Of a stretch of DNA of 64,000 nucleotides, positions 37,671 to 47,869 are shown one piece after another. The notes under the pieces are model-generated. The model worked only from the letters and a program-made list of their open reading frames with translations, searched no databases and was not told where the DNA came from. The stretch spans positions 28,111,851-28,175,850 of the forward strand of contig NC_079877.1 in assembly GCF_029227915.1 (NCBI RefSeq). The letters run 5' to 3'. Each line of letters starts with the position of its first letter. Positions within the stretch are counted from its first letter, which is position 1. Made by a program: the position numbers and the translations under genes. The stretch comes from Hydractinia symbiolongicarpus (lineage: Eukaryota > Cnidaria > Hydrozoa > Anthoathecata > Hydractiniidae).

Positions 37671-38861
37671 TCAAACAGTTCTTTCAATATCCTCGGCTTT
37701 TAGTTTTCCCCTTTTCTTTTTCCCCTTGAGTAAGTCTTTTTCACGTTTTTGTCGCAATACTTCTTCTTTTCTTAAAGATCTTGGGAGATTTTGTTTGATT
37801 CGCTCTAATCTGACATCACCCATTGAAAATTTGCCAGTTACTGACAAATTGTGATATTTAGGAATTCCATATTTCCTAGCAAAATAATTGTACCTTTCAA
37901 AAAAAATCTGTTTAGCATACTTGTAGAGCTTCACATCTAAACTAATTAAGGCTTGAAGTCTTTCCAACATTTCATCAGACTGTTTAAATGTTTTTATATA
38001 CTCATTTGCAAAGCCTGTATCCCATAACTGAAAGGGTTCCTTAAATTTCATACTAAATGTTTTTTCAAAAACAAATTGGCTTTCCCGCGGATACTCGAGA
38101 AGACCAAAATATGCGATATTGCGAATGTTACGTTTTGCTATATTTAAAAGCTTCTGCTTGAGATTTTGTTTTTGAAGTATTTTTTTGAAATCGCAGTCTA
38201 CAGCAGAAATATTTGACAACATCCATGTTTGTCGATTTATTGCTAAGTTGTATGGACATGATATAAACTTTTCTATTGTTACGTTATGCCAAAATTTTCC
38301 AGGAAAACATGCTGGAATTTGTTCTATAAGTAACCGTCCGCGACACAGGGATGAAGCAGCCTCCCATGAAGCACCTCTTTGTATGTGACGAAACTCGCTT
38401 AAAAATCTGTGGAGAGGATTTCGAAGAATGGTACCATAGAAATACCTTCTTTTTCTGTTTTCATATTTCGTATTGAAAAGCTTTGGTGTACATTCCCTTA
38501 TTGTAGCAAAATCTGGATGAAGCCCACATGGCCATTTTGGCTGGATATACCTGCAAACAAGCCAGATCTCTCTAACATCCTTCCGATAACACATGCACGA
38601 AGGCTTCTTTGAATCTCTACATTCGCAGTTACTGTTTTCGATATTAAACACTAAATGCTTCTCAATCGTAGTTCCACCCGTTTTCTGAACATGAACAAAG
38701 GAGAATACATCCCCAGCATCTTTATTAAAATTGATATTCCTATAGGCGTATTTCTTTTTTATGGGTTTTACAGGTAGGTTTCTTGTGCTGTTGTAGAAAT
38801 ATAAAATAGAACAAATAGCAAGAAAGAGTACTGCTCCAAACATCTTCTGATTCCACATCAT
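37671..38861 (-). CDS. HS6ST: Heparan-sulfate 6-O-sulfotransferase, copy B, intronless
   Basis: A single open frame of 396 residues, clearly homologous to copy A along its whole length. Signal-anchor at about 8-23. PAPS-binding loop HVQKTGGTTIEKHL (57-70); 3'-phosphate motif RNPLHRFLSEFRH (147-159), with N in place of the D of copy A. The cysteine cluster CECRDSKKPSCMCY spans 79-92, and the probable catalytic His is at 115 in CGLHPDFATI. The C-terminus is highly basic (KREKDLLKGKKKRGKLK). Role as for copy A. The two differ in most linker positions, so the duplication is not recent. A TTTTTGTTAAAG acceptor-like site lies 13 nt before the first ATG (38861); a second Met follows directly. Confidence 0.93.
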   Translation of the reverse strand: MMWNQKMFGAVLFLAICSILYFYNSTRNLPVKPIKKKYAYRNINFNKDAGDVFSFVHVQKTGGTTIEKHLVFNIENSNCECRDSKKPSCMCYRKDVREIWLVCRYIQPKWPCGLHPDFATIRECTPKLFNTKYENRKRRYFYGTILRNPLHRFLSEFRHIQRGASWEAASSLCRGRLLIEQIPACFPGKFWHNVTIEKFISCPYNLAINRQTWMLSNISAVDCDFKKILQKQNLKQKLLNIAKRNIRNIAYFGLLEYPRESQFVFEKTFSMKFKEPFQLWDTGFANEYIKTFKQSDEMLERLQALISLDVKLYKYAKQIFFERYNYFARKYGIPKYHNLSVTGKFSMGDVRLERIKQNLPRSLRKEEVLRQKREKDLLKGKKKRGKLKAEDIERTV

Positions 38862-39431
38862 AGTTCATAGTTCACTTTAACAAAAAATCATATATATACA
38901 TGGTTTTTTATAATTCACTATGTCAAAATAAAAAAGGTGTGACCAATTTTTTAAAACAGATATTTTTTAGTTGGTTAGTATCTCCATATTTCGGCAAAAC
39001 TCATGCAAAAATGACTCTCCTTTCATGATAAGAATTTAAGGTTAAAATCAAGAAAAAAATTGCTTTAGTTATAAAAAACTTTTCTTCAAAGCATTTAGTA
39101 AAAAAGAGTGGAGTACGTTAAAGATATATCTCAAAATTGGAGATACGCCCACATATAAAATGTTTATCTCCATAAATGGAGATAAGTTCATATACCACAA
39201 GAGTTGAGGGCTTCAAAAATGCAAAATCATGTTACATAGCCTTTCGGAATGAACGGGTTAATGACCTCTAAACCTCAATATCTCTACAAAGATACATGAT
39301 CCTATATATTTTCTTGATTAGTGTTTCAAGATCTATACGATGAAGGGAACAGGTGTACAAATTTCTGAAAAAAAATTTTTGTGTTTTGACGGATCTTTGC
39401 TGACGTCAGCAAACTTTTTTAAACTCTTATA
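38862..39431. other. Region upstream of HS6ST copy B
   Basis: About 570 bp, AT-rich, no gene. A diverged repeat GGAGATA...(A)TATCTCC occurs several times near 38980-39190. It ends at the TA target site of the element at 39432. Confidence 0.35.
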
Positions 39432-39618
39432 CAGTGATGCTTTAATGTAACTTTACATGTGCACGATATTTATCACGTTCACACGAACCTTCGGTAGCGT
39501 CAAAACTTTTGTTGTTATTGTTAATTTATTGTTAAATACGTGAGCTAGTTTTGCATGTTAAAAACAATATAGTTGATATGTCACAAGTGAACTTTAATTA
39601 GCCTATGTAAAATTTGCG

Positions 39619-39990
39619 TAAGGGATCGTCTCAAAATGTACGTATGTTTTTTTCGTATAATTATACGAATGCTACGAAGTACTTCGTTTTGTTAAACGAA
39701 TGTCATACGAAGTGCACGAAACAAAATAAAAAAATGTAAACAAAGTTTATACAAACTTTTTTAATACATGATACGAACTTAAACAAAGTTTTTTTATCAT
39801 ACAAAATGAAATGATACGAACTTTGAACGAAGTAAATTGCTATACGATCTTGAAACGAACTTCAAAAGTACCGGCGTAATTGCGCATAATTATTTCAATA
39901 CGAAACCAGAAACAAAAGAATTAAACAAATTTTTTTAAAATACGAAAAGAAATTATACGAACTTTACACAAAACCAGAAATAAAAGAAGT
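39619..39990 (+). repeat. TACGAA/AAACAAAGTT-rich sequence inside the TIR element
   Basis: Starts TAAGGGATCGTCTCAAAATG, which resembles the TIR of the Harbinger-type element at 41459 (GGGGTCGTCTACAAA). It continues with many ATACGAA and TACGAAC words. It may be a decayed, truncated insertion of that second family; no matching right end was found. Confidence 0.4.
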
Positions 39991-40044
39991 AAACTATACA
40001 AGGTTGACTTTGAAAAGACTAGCAAAATTGCATATTCCTAGGTT

Positions 40045-40225
40045 CAATCTACACATCTATGGCGATCTTTTCATTTTCAACGATCCCGTTTTCATGATAT
40101 TTAAACGATCTACGGCGATCCTTTCGTTTTCTACTATCCCGTTTTTATGATTTTTAAACGATCTATGGCGATCTTTTTGCTTTCCACAATCCCGTCTTTT
40201 TATGTTTTTTTAAATGATCTATGTC
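40045..40225 (+). repeat. 53-bp tandem repeat, about 3-4 units, in family 1 copy A
   Basis: Units contain AAACGATCTAYGGCGATC and CCCGTTTTTATGATTTTTAA. Anchors near 40053, 40105, 40158 and 40213 give a period of about 53 bp. Unit length and the (C)GATCTA...AAAC layout resemble the satellite at 41735-42640. Confidence 0.7.
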
Positions 40226-40830
40226 GATGCAAAAAACGCAACGCAAAAAAAAAACTAATAAAACTTGACGAAATTAGCAAATTACTTTTTTTATTTTAAT
40301 CTTTATCAAGCAAGTTTAATTTGATCGACCGAAACTAGTATTCGAAATTATATGAAAAAATGCGTGCACAAAAATCGAGAAACGTGAGTATCAAAACAGT
40401 GTTCTCAAAATAGAAATAAAAAAACAGGTAGCAATGCACAAGTACAAAGCTATTATAAAAAGTTTTAAGAGGATGGCTTTGATTTTACATCCTTCGCATA
40501 AAGATGATTTTACATTAAGGATACTGTAAGGGTATAGACACATTTTCAGTATATTCGTTATTTCTCAAAAATAATGTTTTTTCTTCAAAATTATTTATTG
40601 AATATAAAAGCAAATTAAATTGTCTATAGGATAATATAAATATGAAATTTAATTTTTTTTCCAGGTAGCCATAAATCCACATCTTCGTTTTTCACTAAAA
40701 CGTCCAAAACTCCCCTCCGTTTTATTTTTTTTCCTGCGTTATATTTACATATGTGAAAAAATGAATTTTTGCTTGCTCTATTGTGTTTTAACCTGTCTCT
40801 TTCTTTAAATAATCAAAATATACATAAATT

Positions 40831-40855
40831 GTGACAGAAGTTGGTCTTCTGTCAC
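40831..40855 (+). repeat. Perfect hairpin GTGACAGAAG/CTTCTGTCAC
   Basis: A 10-bp stem with a TTGGT loop. The left half and its preceding bases are repeated once just downstream (about 40853-40879). Confidence 0.8.
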
Positions 40856-41458
40856 ATAAATTGTGACAGAAGTTGGTAGAGAATGTAAAAAAAAAATTTT
40901 GTAAAAAAATTATATTTATACCATTACAGTATCCTTAAACACAAAATCTTTAACGCTTTACACGTGCTCATTCACTTTTTTAAAAATATAATCTTTTAAT
41001 AGCTTTCGTGATCGTTACCACTTTTAAACAATAGCATGCATGTTACATTTAAGAACAAAAGGATACATCAAATCTTATTGTAATGACTCGCACACAACAA
41101 TAACAATAGAAACAATTAAGTTCATGTGTAAACAAAAGATATGCAAAGGTTCTTTATGTAGGCATGAGATCGTTACATGACGTCGTAAAACTTGCGTACA
41201 TGTAAAGTTACATTTAAGCGGTACTGTATCTCATTAACCGTTCATCAAAAGCACATGATCAGATCCATTATTTTGATCAAAAATTTTTGCCTGCGCTGAT
41301 ATCTTTAGGTAGAGTGGGCATCGTTTGCTATCCCTGGTATTTGCCTAGTGCGGTCTTTGTCGTAAAAAAGCTTATTTTAATATGAATGAGTGCTTTGTTG
41401 GCTCTAATAAAAATAATGTTATCTAAAAGACGTTTAAATCACTTGAATATACGTATTA

Positions 41459-42972
41459 GGGGTCGTCTACAAATTTCGTATGATATTTTATACGAATATA
41501 TACGAATTTAATTGCTTTTAATTCGTATAAAAATCGTATACAATTCGTATAGTGTTAAATAGTTATACGATTTTTAAAAAATCTAATACGAATTTTATAC
41601 GATTTTCATACGAATTGTCATACGAATTATATTCTCTTTTATACGATTTTCATACGAATTGTCATACGAATTATATTCTCTTTCATACGAATTGTCATTC
41701 GAATTATATTCTCTTTTATACGAATTTTCATACGAATTATATTTCGTTTTTACACTTTTAAAATGCAATCTAACAAAAACACTTCTATCGCCATTTTTCG
41801 TTTTTAAACTTTTAAAATGCGATCTAAAAAAACATTTCTATCGCCGTTTTTCGTTTTTAAACTTTTAAAATGCGATCTAAAAAAACATTTCTATCGCCGT
41901 GTTTCGTTTTTAAACTTTTTAAAATGCGATCTAAAAAAACATTTCTATCGCCGTTTTTCGTTTTTCAACCTTTAACATGCGATCTAAAAAAACATTTCTA
42001 TCGCCGTTTTTCGTTTTAAAACTTTTGAAAATGCGATCTAAAAAACACTTCTATCGCCGTGTTTCGTTTTTAAACTTTTTAAAATGCGATCTAAAAAAAC
42101 ATTTCTATCGCCGTTTTTCGTTTTTAAACTTTTTAAATGCGATCTAAAAAAATATTTCTATCGCCGTTTTTCGTTTTTCAACTTTTAACATGCGATCTAA
42201 AAAAACATTTCTATCGCCGTTTTTCGTTTTTAAACTTTTGAAAATGCGATCTAAAAAAAACATTTCTATCGCCGTTTTTCGTTTTTCAACTTTTAACATG
42301 TGATCTAAAAAAACATTTCTATCGCCGTTTTTCGTTTTTAAACTTTTGAAAATGCGATCTAAAAAAAACATTTCTATCGCCGTTTTTCGTTTTTCAACTT
42401 TTAACATGCGATCTAAAAAAACATTTCTATCGCCGTTTTTCGTTTTTAAACTTTTGAAAATGCGATCTAAAAAAAACATTTCTATCGCCGTTTTTCGTTT
42501 TTCAATTTTTAACATGCGATCTAAAAAAACATTTCTATCACCGTTTTTCGTTTTAAAACTTTTAAAATGCGATCTAAAAAAACATTTCTATCGCCGTTTT
42601 TCGTTTTTAAACTTTTAAAATGCGATCTAAAAAATATTTTATTTTGAAACTCATATACGAATTTAATACAATGTCAAACGATTTTCTTTTTTTTAAAACC
42701 ATACGCATCTAATTAAAATCTCATACGAATTTTTTGTTAAACTCGTACGAATTTAACTCATACGAATTTAATTTAAAACTCATACGAATTTAATTTAAAA
42801 CTCATACGAATTTAATTTAAAACTCATACGAATTTAATTTAAAACTCATACGAATTTTATACGAATTTAAAAAAATTTCATACGAATTTAATTACTGTGT
42901 GGCAAAAGAAAATTTGTATAGCATATACGAATTTTTTTTATACGAATTGCTACGAATTTTGTAGATGACCCC
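41459..42972. mobile_element. PIF/Harbinger-type non-autonomous TIR element carrying a satellite array
   Basis: 1,514 bp flanked by TTA on both sides (41456-41458 and 42973-42975), the 3-bp TWA duplication typical of PIF/Harbinger. Ends read GGGGTCGTCTACAAATTTCG and, inverted, GGGGTCATCTACAAAATTCG. Inside each end is about 200-300 bp of repeated ATACGAATT words, largely in opposite orientation on the two sides. The centre is the 53-54 bp satellite. No transposase is encoded; the frames at 42144-42515 (-) and 42346-42618 (+) are the translated repeat. Confidence 0.82.
41735..42640 (+). repeat. 53-54 bp satellite, 17 monomers, partly dimeric higher-order pattern
   Basis: The anchor TGCGATCT (or a one-base variant) occurs 17 times from 41764 to 42621 with spacings of 53 or 54 bp. 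Each monomer reads about GATCTAAAAAAACATTTCTA then TCGCCGTTTTTCGTTTTT. Between about 42191 and 42515 two monomer types alternate (one with CTTTTGAAAATGCG, the other with CTTTTAACATGCG), giving a 108-bp dimer. Outside that stretch the order is less regular. Confidence 0.92.
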
Positions 42973-42975
42973 TTA

Positions 42976-43058
42976 TCTTTATTCATATACACAGTAACAT
43001 CATTGTTATTAAACGTGACAAAAATGCAAAAATTTTGGGAAGTAACCTGCTTGTAGAA
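42976..43058. other. Short gap between two elements
   Basis: Contains the end of the flanking target duplication and TAGAA at 43054-43058, the left target duplication of the next element. Confidence 0.5.
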
Positions 43059-43601
43059 CAGTCAGGGAAATCCTCTTAATTATGTTGTATAGGTGTATTA
43101 GCTGTATTATACAGGTTAATTAAATGACATGCATTTAAATTATGAGGTCAAAAAATGTAAATTTTAGCACCGCTGCAGCTCATTCATGGTCAGTTTGACC
43201 ACTACATTATAAAAACAAAATGGTATTTCCAGCACCCTGTTCAAAAGATATGGAATAAAAACAATGGTTCATTGTAGTGATAGTCTATTTAAGCTGTACT
43301 GCATCCTAGTTAAGATGTCACGTCACTTGATACAGCCTATTTAAGAGCTCATTTTTAAAACTTCAAATTTTGCCAGTCTCTGAGGTGCTACGAAAAAACT
43401 AATGTATTGGAGATGCACGTAAATATTGGATTTATTCAGTTAGATAGATGCTAAAATTCAGTTAAATGTTTGTTTTCGACAATCAAGGTTTTGTACATCT
43501 TAACTAAGCTATAAAATGCCTAATTAGACCATATCATTCATAATAATTAGGCTGACATCCAGATTAAGTTGCCAGCTTAATTAAGAGGATTTCCCTGACT
43601 G
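43059..43601. mobile_element. Non-autonomous TIR element with 5-bp target duplication TAGAA
   Basis: 543 bp. The ends read CAGTCAGGGAAATCCTCTTA and continue ATTA in perfect inversion (about 24 bp). TAGAA flanks both sides (43054-43058, 43602-43606). No coding frame. A 5-bp duplication with CAGT termini is shared with the element at 45012-46576. Superfamily not assigned. Confidence 0.8.
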
Positions 43602-43606
43602 TAGAA

Positions 43607-44177
43607 GAATGAAAAAGGTATGATGCATAGACAAATATGTATATGTATTTTTTAAGAAAAGTGGTAAGCCTGGCTATAACAAACATAAAGTCAATACATT
43701 GAGCTTAAAAGTTTCAGGCCTCATCTTGGAAACGGCTAGAAATAACTGACGTCATTGCCAGCGTGGGTAACTAGGCATCACATCTGGGATCAAAATAAGA
43801 CCAATTTTTGGGTAAAACCACCCCGGAACAGATGTATTGATGAGGTGAAAAAATACTATCCTATAATACAGATCTAAGGTTTATCATTTTTTTGTTCTAG
43901 TTGCCCCCAGTGGAAACAATCCACTAACTATAGGTTTTTGTGATTTTCTGGGCTAGCCACTTTAAATATGTATTATTATTATTATCAACATTTTTGTATT
44001 GTTATACACCTGCTTTAGCTAGCTAGCTCCATAGCTATCGGCGTTTCGGTTCAGCTGTTCAGCCTTGTTATTGTGTGATGATTGACATTTTTCTTAATTG
44101 ACGAATTGCATTTATGCTACATTCGCCATTTTAAAATTTTGCTGGGTGAAAACAAACTTATATAGTTCGTAGCGGGA
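43607..44177. other. Intergenic, no feature recognised
   Basis: About 570 bp of unique-looking AT-rich sequence with short TAGCTAGC words near 44010. No gene seen. Confidence 0.4.
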
Positions 44178-44530
44178 AGATAGATAGATAGATGTGCATA
44201 TTTTACATGGCTAGCCTCACAAATATCGAGGGATATACCCTGTCTATTATTTCCAGGAGGGGCCATGGCGTAGATGGAGAGTCCTAGAGTATTTAATGCA
44301 CATTTTGAGCTACGCAGACCCAATTAGAGCCCGCACTCTACTAGACAACTCCCGGCAACATCCAACGGCCCACACAGTGTGCCATCTTCCCAATTTCCCT
44401 CACACATGGCTTGGGTTAACCCGGGGCTATGGTAATATTCACTCGCCCATGTTGAATCGCCGTCAAGAGAAATCGAACCCCAGTCTCCCGCACAGAGTAC
44501 GAGAGCTATAACCACTAATCTACGGCGCCA
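44178..44530 (-). mobile_element. tRNA-derived SINE, copy 2, uninterrupted
   Basis: Read on the minus strand it begins GGCGCCGTAGATTAGTGGTT (A box), has a good B box GGTTCGATTTC about 45 nt further on, and ends with (ATCT)n next to 44178. About 350 bp. It shows the intact order of the parts split in copy 1 (17372-18178). Overlapping frames 44117-44323, 44296-44511 and 44324-44539 are not genes. Confidence 0.85.
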
Positions 44531-45011
44531 CAAATACATAACAAGGGGGAAGAATGCTAAAAAATGTAAAAATGTGGAATTGGAAGAAGCTAACGAAAGG
44601 TAGCCAAAATAAAAATCTGTCTGGAAATGATGCTTAGCTATATAGCTAGCTATCTAGATTTTGCTTCAAAAAATTATTATTGCTCGAACTGCCTAACATT
44701 TTTCTTAAAACTTTTCACCTCCAAAAAAATTGTTATAAAACGACGTCAAACTACTAGAGCTTTTACATTTTCTTTTTTTAATTTTCCGAATTACCCAATT
44801 AACTTACGCTACAATCTATTAAGCAGCAAATAAATACTTTTAATACTGCCACTTATAGTACCCTAACTTGCAGATTTCCTTGACCTGTTGACAGATAAAA
44901 TTTAGCACAGAATATTATCGCCACAGAAGCGGCACCATTTTAGTTATCCACGAGGATTGGGTGTTTCTTCACGTATCAATCATACATATGAGTCTCGTTG
45001 TCTGCCCTTAT
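44531..45011. other. Intergenic, no feature recognised
   Basis: About 480 bp of AT-rich sequence. The left target duplication CTTAT of the next element occupies 45007-45011. Confidence 0.4.
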
Positions 45012-46576
45012 CAGTACGGGATCTTTCCCCGCTCGGGTGAGTTTTCCCCCAATTGAGTAAACCACTCGATCGAGTGAGTCGGCACCGGTGGCATTTTTTC
45101 ACGACCACCCGATTGAGTGAGTCATAACTGGCGGTAAATTTTTAGCTAGCTAAGTACATAAACAAACCGAACTGCTTGGGAGAGAATTAGTTCTTGCCTA
45201 GCACCTAAGTCAGCTTAAGCTCTAGAGACAGCTAGCTTTGTGAAAGATATCAATATTGCTCTTATATATTTTGTGTCAGATATGATAAGAAATATGCACA
45301 TTTTTCTCTATATAGCTTGCTATACTGGCTTCTTATTAAACCAACTCCAAGCACATGTCTATAAGACAACTAAAATGAGCTTCAAAGCCTTAACATGTGC
45401 AACCTAGACTGAAAATATGCACCATGTAGTCAATCCAACTCAAGAAATCATCAATAGCATCGGAACGGTACGGTGAGTTTTTGAATTTCCGCGCCCGAAG
45501 GCGTAGGAAATTCTTTAATACCGTCGTTTTTTTCTTTCGGAGCATTTTTTGAGAAAAAATCGACCCTGGGATTTCACGTTCTTCTGAGAGGAGGATAGTA
45601 TTGGTATTACCGACTAACTAACTAACCCTGTCCCAAATGGTCAAATGCAACGTCACAGATTTAAACTTCGTACCCACAAGCTCCCAAGTACTGGGAAGTC
45701 ATCCAAATGACGTTCCAGGCCGAAATTGGTATTTGTTTTCGACAAAATTTGGCACAGTTAACAAAAAAAGTATGCTGAGCATAATGGTGACATCATAATT
45801 TTGATTTTTGTCACCTAAATGTCATTTTAGGCCAAAAATTGGTCCAATAATCAAAACTACTTTATTTTAAACAAAATTTGGCACAGTTAACAAATGAAGT
45901 ATGCTGAACATGATGGTGACATCAAAATTTTGATTTCTTGTTACCTAAATGCCATTTTAGGCCAAAATTGGTCCAAAAATTAAAACTACTTCATTTTTGA
46001 CAACATTTGGCACAGTTAACAAATAAAGTATGCTGAAAGTGATCATGATACAAAAGTTTGATTTTTTTTGTCAACTAAATGCCGTTTTTTGTCAACTAAA
46101 TGCCCATAAACGTTTCAAACACAAGACTTTCAACCATTAGGCTGTATTTTTTGTTAGAAATTTCTTAGCAATTTCTTTTAAAATGTGAGTTTATTATGAC
46201 AGGTTTCGTTTTGTTTGCGTTTGTTGTATGATATGTCACTTGTGTGCTTTATCTTCAGAGCTTCATGCACCAAACCTCTCCGAATGTTTGGCACGTAGCA
46301 GGTTGTCATTAAATATTTTGGTAGCGAGCGGAAATTCTTAGAGCCCCCAGGGCTTCTTGTTTTTTTTTAATCCGTGAAACGGCGCAAAAAAAATAAAATA
46401 ATATTGCACTTTTGGCCAGCGGCTTGCCCTTGTAAAAAGCAATTTTAAGTAAGAAAAATACTCACCCGATTCAGGTAAGTCTTTCCCCCGATCGGGTGGT
46501 TGCGCACTCACTCGATCGGGTGATTTTACCCTGATCGGGGGGGACAGTCTCCCGATCGGGCAAAGATCCCGTACTG
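45012..46576. mobile_element. Non-autonomous TIR element with 5-bp target duplication CTTAT
   Basis: 1,565 bp. Ends read CAGTACGGGATCTTTCCCCG and, inverted, CAGTACGGGATCTTTGCCCG. CTTAT flanks both sides (45007-45011 and 46577-46581). Each subterminal region, roughly 100 bp, holds several palindromic CACCCGATCGGGTGA-type words, likely transposase-binding repeats. The interior carries a 129-bp direct repeat and a further GC-richer block near 45480-45600. No transposase frame. Confidence 0.8.
45700..46090 (+). repeat. 129-bp tandem repeat, 3 units
   Basis: GGCACAGTTAACAAA occurs at 45751, 45880 and 46009, exactly 129 bp apart. It is followed by GTATGCTGA and then GGTGACATCA in the first two units. 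Units are diverged. It lies in the element at 45012-46576. Confidence 0.85.
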
Positions 46577-46593
46577 CTTATATATTTTAAAAA

Positions 46594-46757
46594 ACTAGTC
46601 GTTAGCCCGTGGAAAAATCCACGGGTTCGCCCGTCCTTTTTATACCACATTGCGTGCATCTCGCTACCTGCGCAGCTAAGCTACCATTTTGCTTGACAGA
46701 CAGACGGACGGACGGACGGACAGACAGACAGACGTATACGGGTATTATAATATAGAT
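46594..46757 (+). mobile_element. Short interspersed element with terminal hairpin and GACA/GACG repeat, copy 2
   Basis: Same order of parts as 26488-26682: ACTAGTCGTTAGCCCGTGG, hairpin CCCGTGGA/TCCACGGG, TTCGCCCGTCC, a short GACA/GACG repeat, then TTATAATATAGA. It starts 17 bp after the end of the preceding element. Confidence 0.7.
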
Positions 46758-47869
46758 TTAGCTATATCTAAACCTTCCCCGAATTTTATTTATTTTCTTT
46801 GATGTGTCGCAACAATTTCTTAACTTTTTTAAAGAAAATAAATGTATTTTCTAAATCCTCACATAAAAATTGATAAATCGTGAAATTTTCATATTCATAC
46901 ATCAAACAAACAACCTGCTACAGCAGGTTTTTCAATTTTGTACTAATTAACCTTTGCTCTTTGTACACGTCGAAAATTAAGAAGGCTTAGACCGTAACAA
47001 CGATACCTCCAAAACAGCACTTTCCCATGTCGGATTAAGTTAAAAATTTATACACACACCAATTTACTGATGCTGAATATGATGTCTCGCCGTCCTTGTA
47101 TCAAAAAGAGAGAAAAGAGCCCTGGGATCGAGGTTGGATGGTAATGTCAAAACATCAAAATTCCAAACACAGTAAAGACTTTTCATATGAATAGTAATTT
47201 TATTCATTTAATTGAAGGAAAAAACTGTTTTAAATCTAAAATTTTTAAGTAAATCTGAGAAAACAAACATAGAAATACACCTTTACGATAATTCGGAAAA
47301 ACTAACACTCCATCGCAGAATATTTTGCGATCGGGGAGGAGGTAAACATATCACTTTTATAAGAGTTTAAAAACGCGTTATTTCGTGATAACTTTTCTTG
47401 TCGCGTTTTGTTTGTAATGAAAAGTACACAAGAGTTGCATCTTGTTATTATTAACGTTTCCTGAAAATTTGCAAGAAATTGATAGAAGGAAGTTAAAAAA
47501 CTGGAGAAAACACGCTTTCGTCTTCATCAAACTCTCACAAAATCACGTTTTTTAGCTCCTTTCGTTCGATATTGTAAAACGATGGAGAGCCGTAGGAACG
47601 CGTGTACTATTGAATTATCGTAAAGGTTTATTGACGTGCACGGCTACCTACTACAAAACATACTGCGTAGTATGCTGAGGGTGAATATCGTAATTTGATC
47701 GCGGCATTAAATTTTGTAATTGGAGATTAAGTAATTTTTGTGAGTTTGTATCTTGGAGAATATTTCTCAAGAGCTTAATCACGAATTTTGAGAAAAACTG
47801 CGACATTATTACTTTTATATTTTCATGATAACATTGAATTTGCTGCATCTTTACCAATATTTAAGAGAG
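46758..47869. other. Intergenic, no supported gene
   Basis: About 1.1 kb. The minus-strand frame at 47651-47857 (68 residues, Gln/Asn-rich) abuts the Harbinger element. I could not connect it to a gene. Confidence 0.4.

Larger units (their letters stand above)
39432..41226. mobile_element. Tc1/mariner-type non-autonomous TIR element, family 1 copy A
   Basis: 1,795 bp flanked by TA (39430-39431 and 41227-41228). The left end reads CAGTGATGCTTTAATGTAAC and the right end, inverted, CAGTACCGCTTAAATGTAAC; both continue TTTACATGT. TA target duplication and CAGT termini suit the Tc1/mariner superfamily. The same family is present at 52696-53625. No transposase frame is visible. The interior is composite: TACGAA-rich sequence from about 39620 and a 53-bp repeat array at 40045-40225. 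Confidence 0.75.

Noticed and set aside
42144-42618. Overlapping repetitive open frames on both strands (123 and 90 residues)
   Set aside because: The 108-bp dimer period is a multiple of three, so satellite repeats stay open by chance. Both strands open at once argues against coding.
45525-46365. Possible Helitron-like insertion inside the CTTAT element, ending at the hairpin AGCCC-CCA-GGGCT then TCTTG
   Set aside because: The 3' end is CTTG rather than CTRR and no convincing 5' TC terminus or empty site was found.
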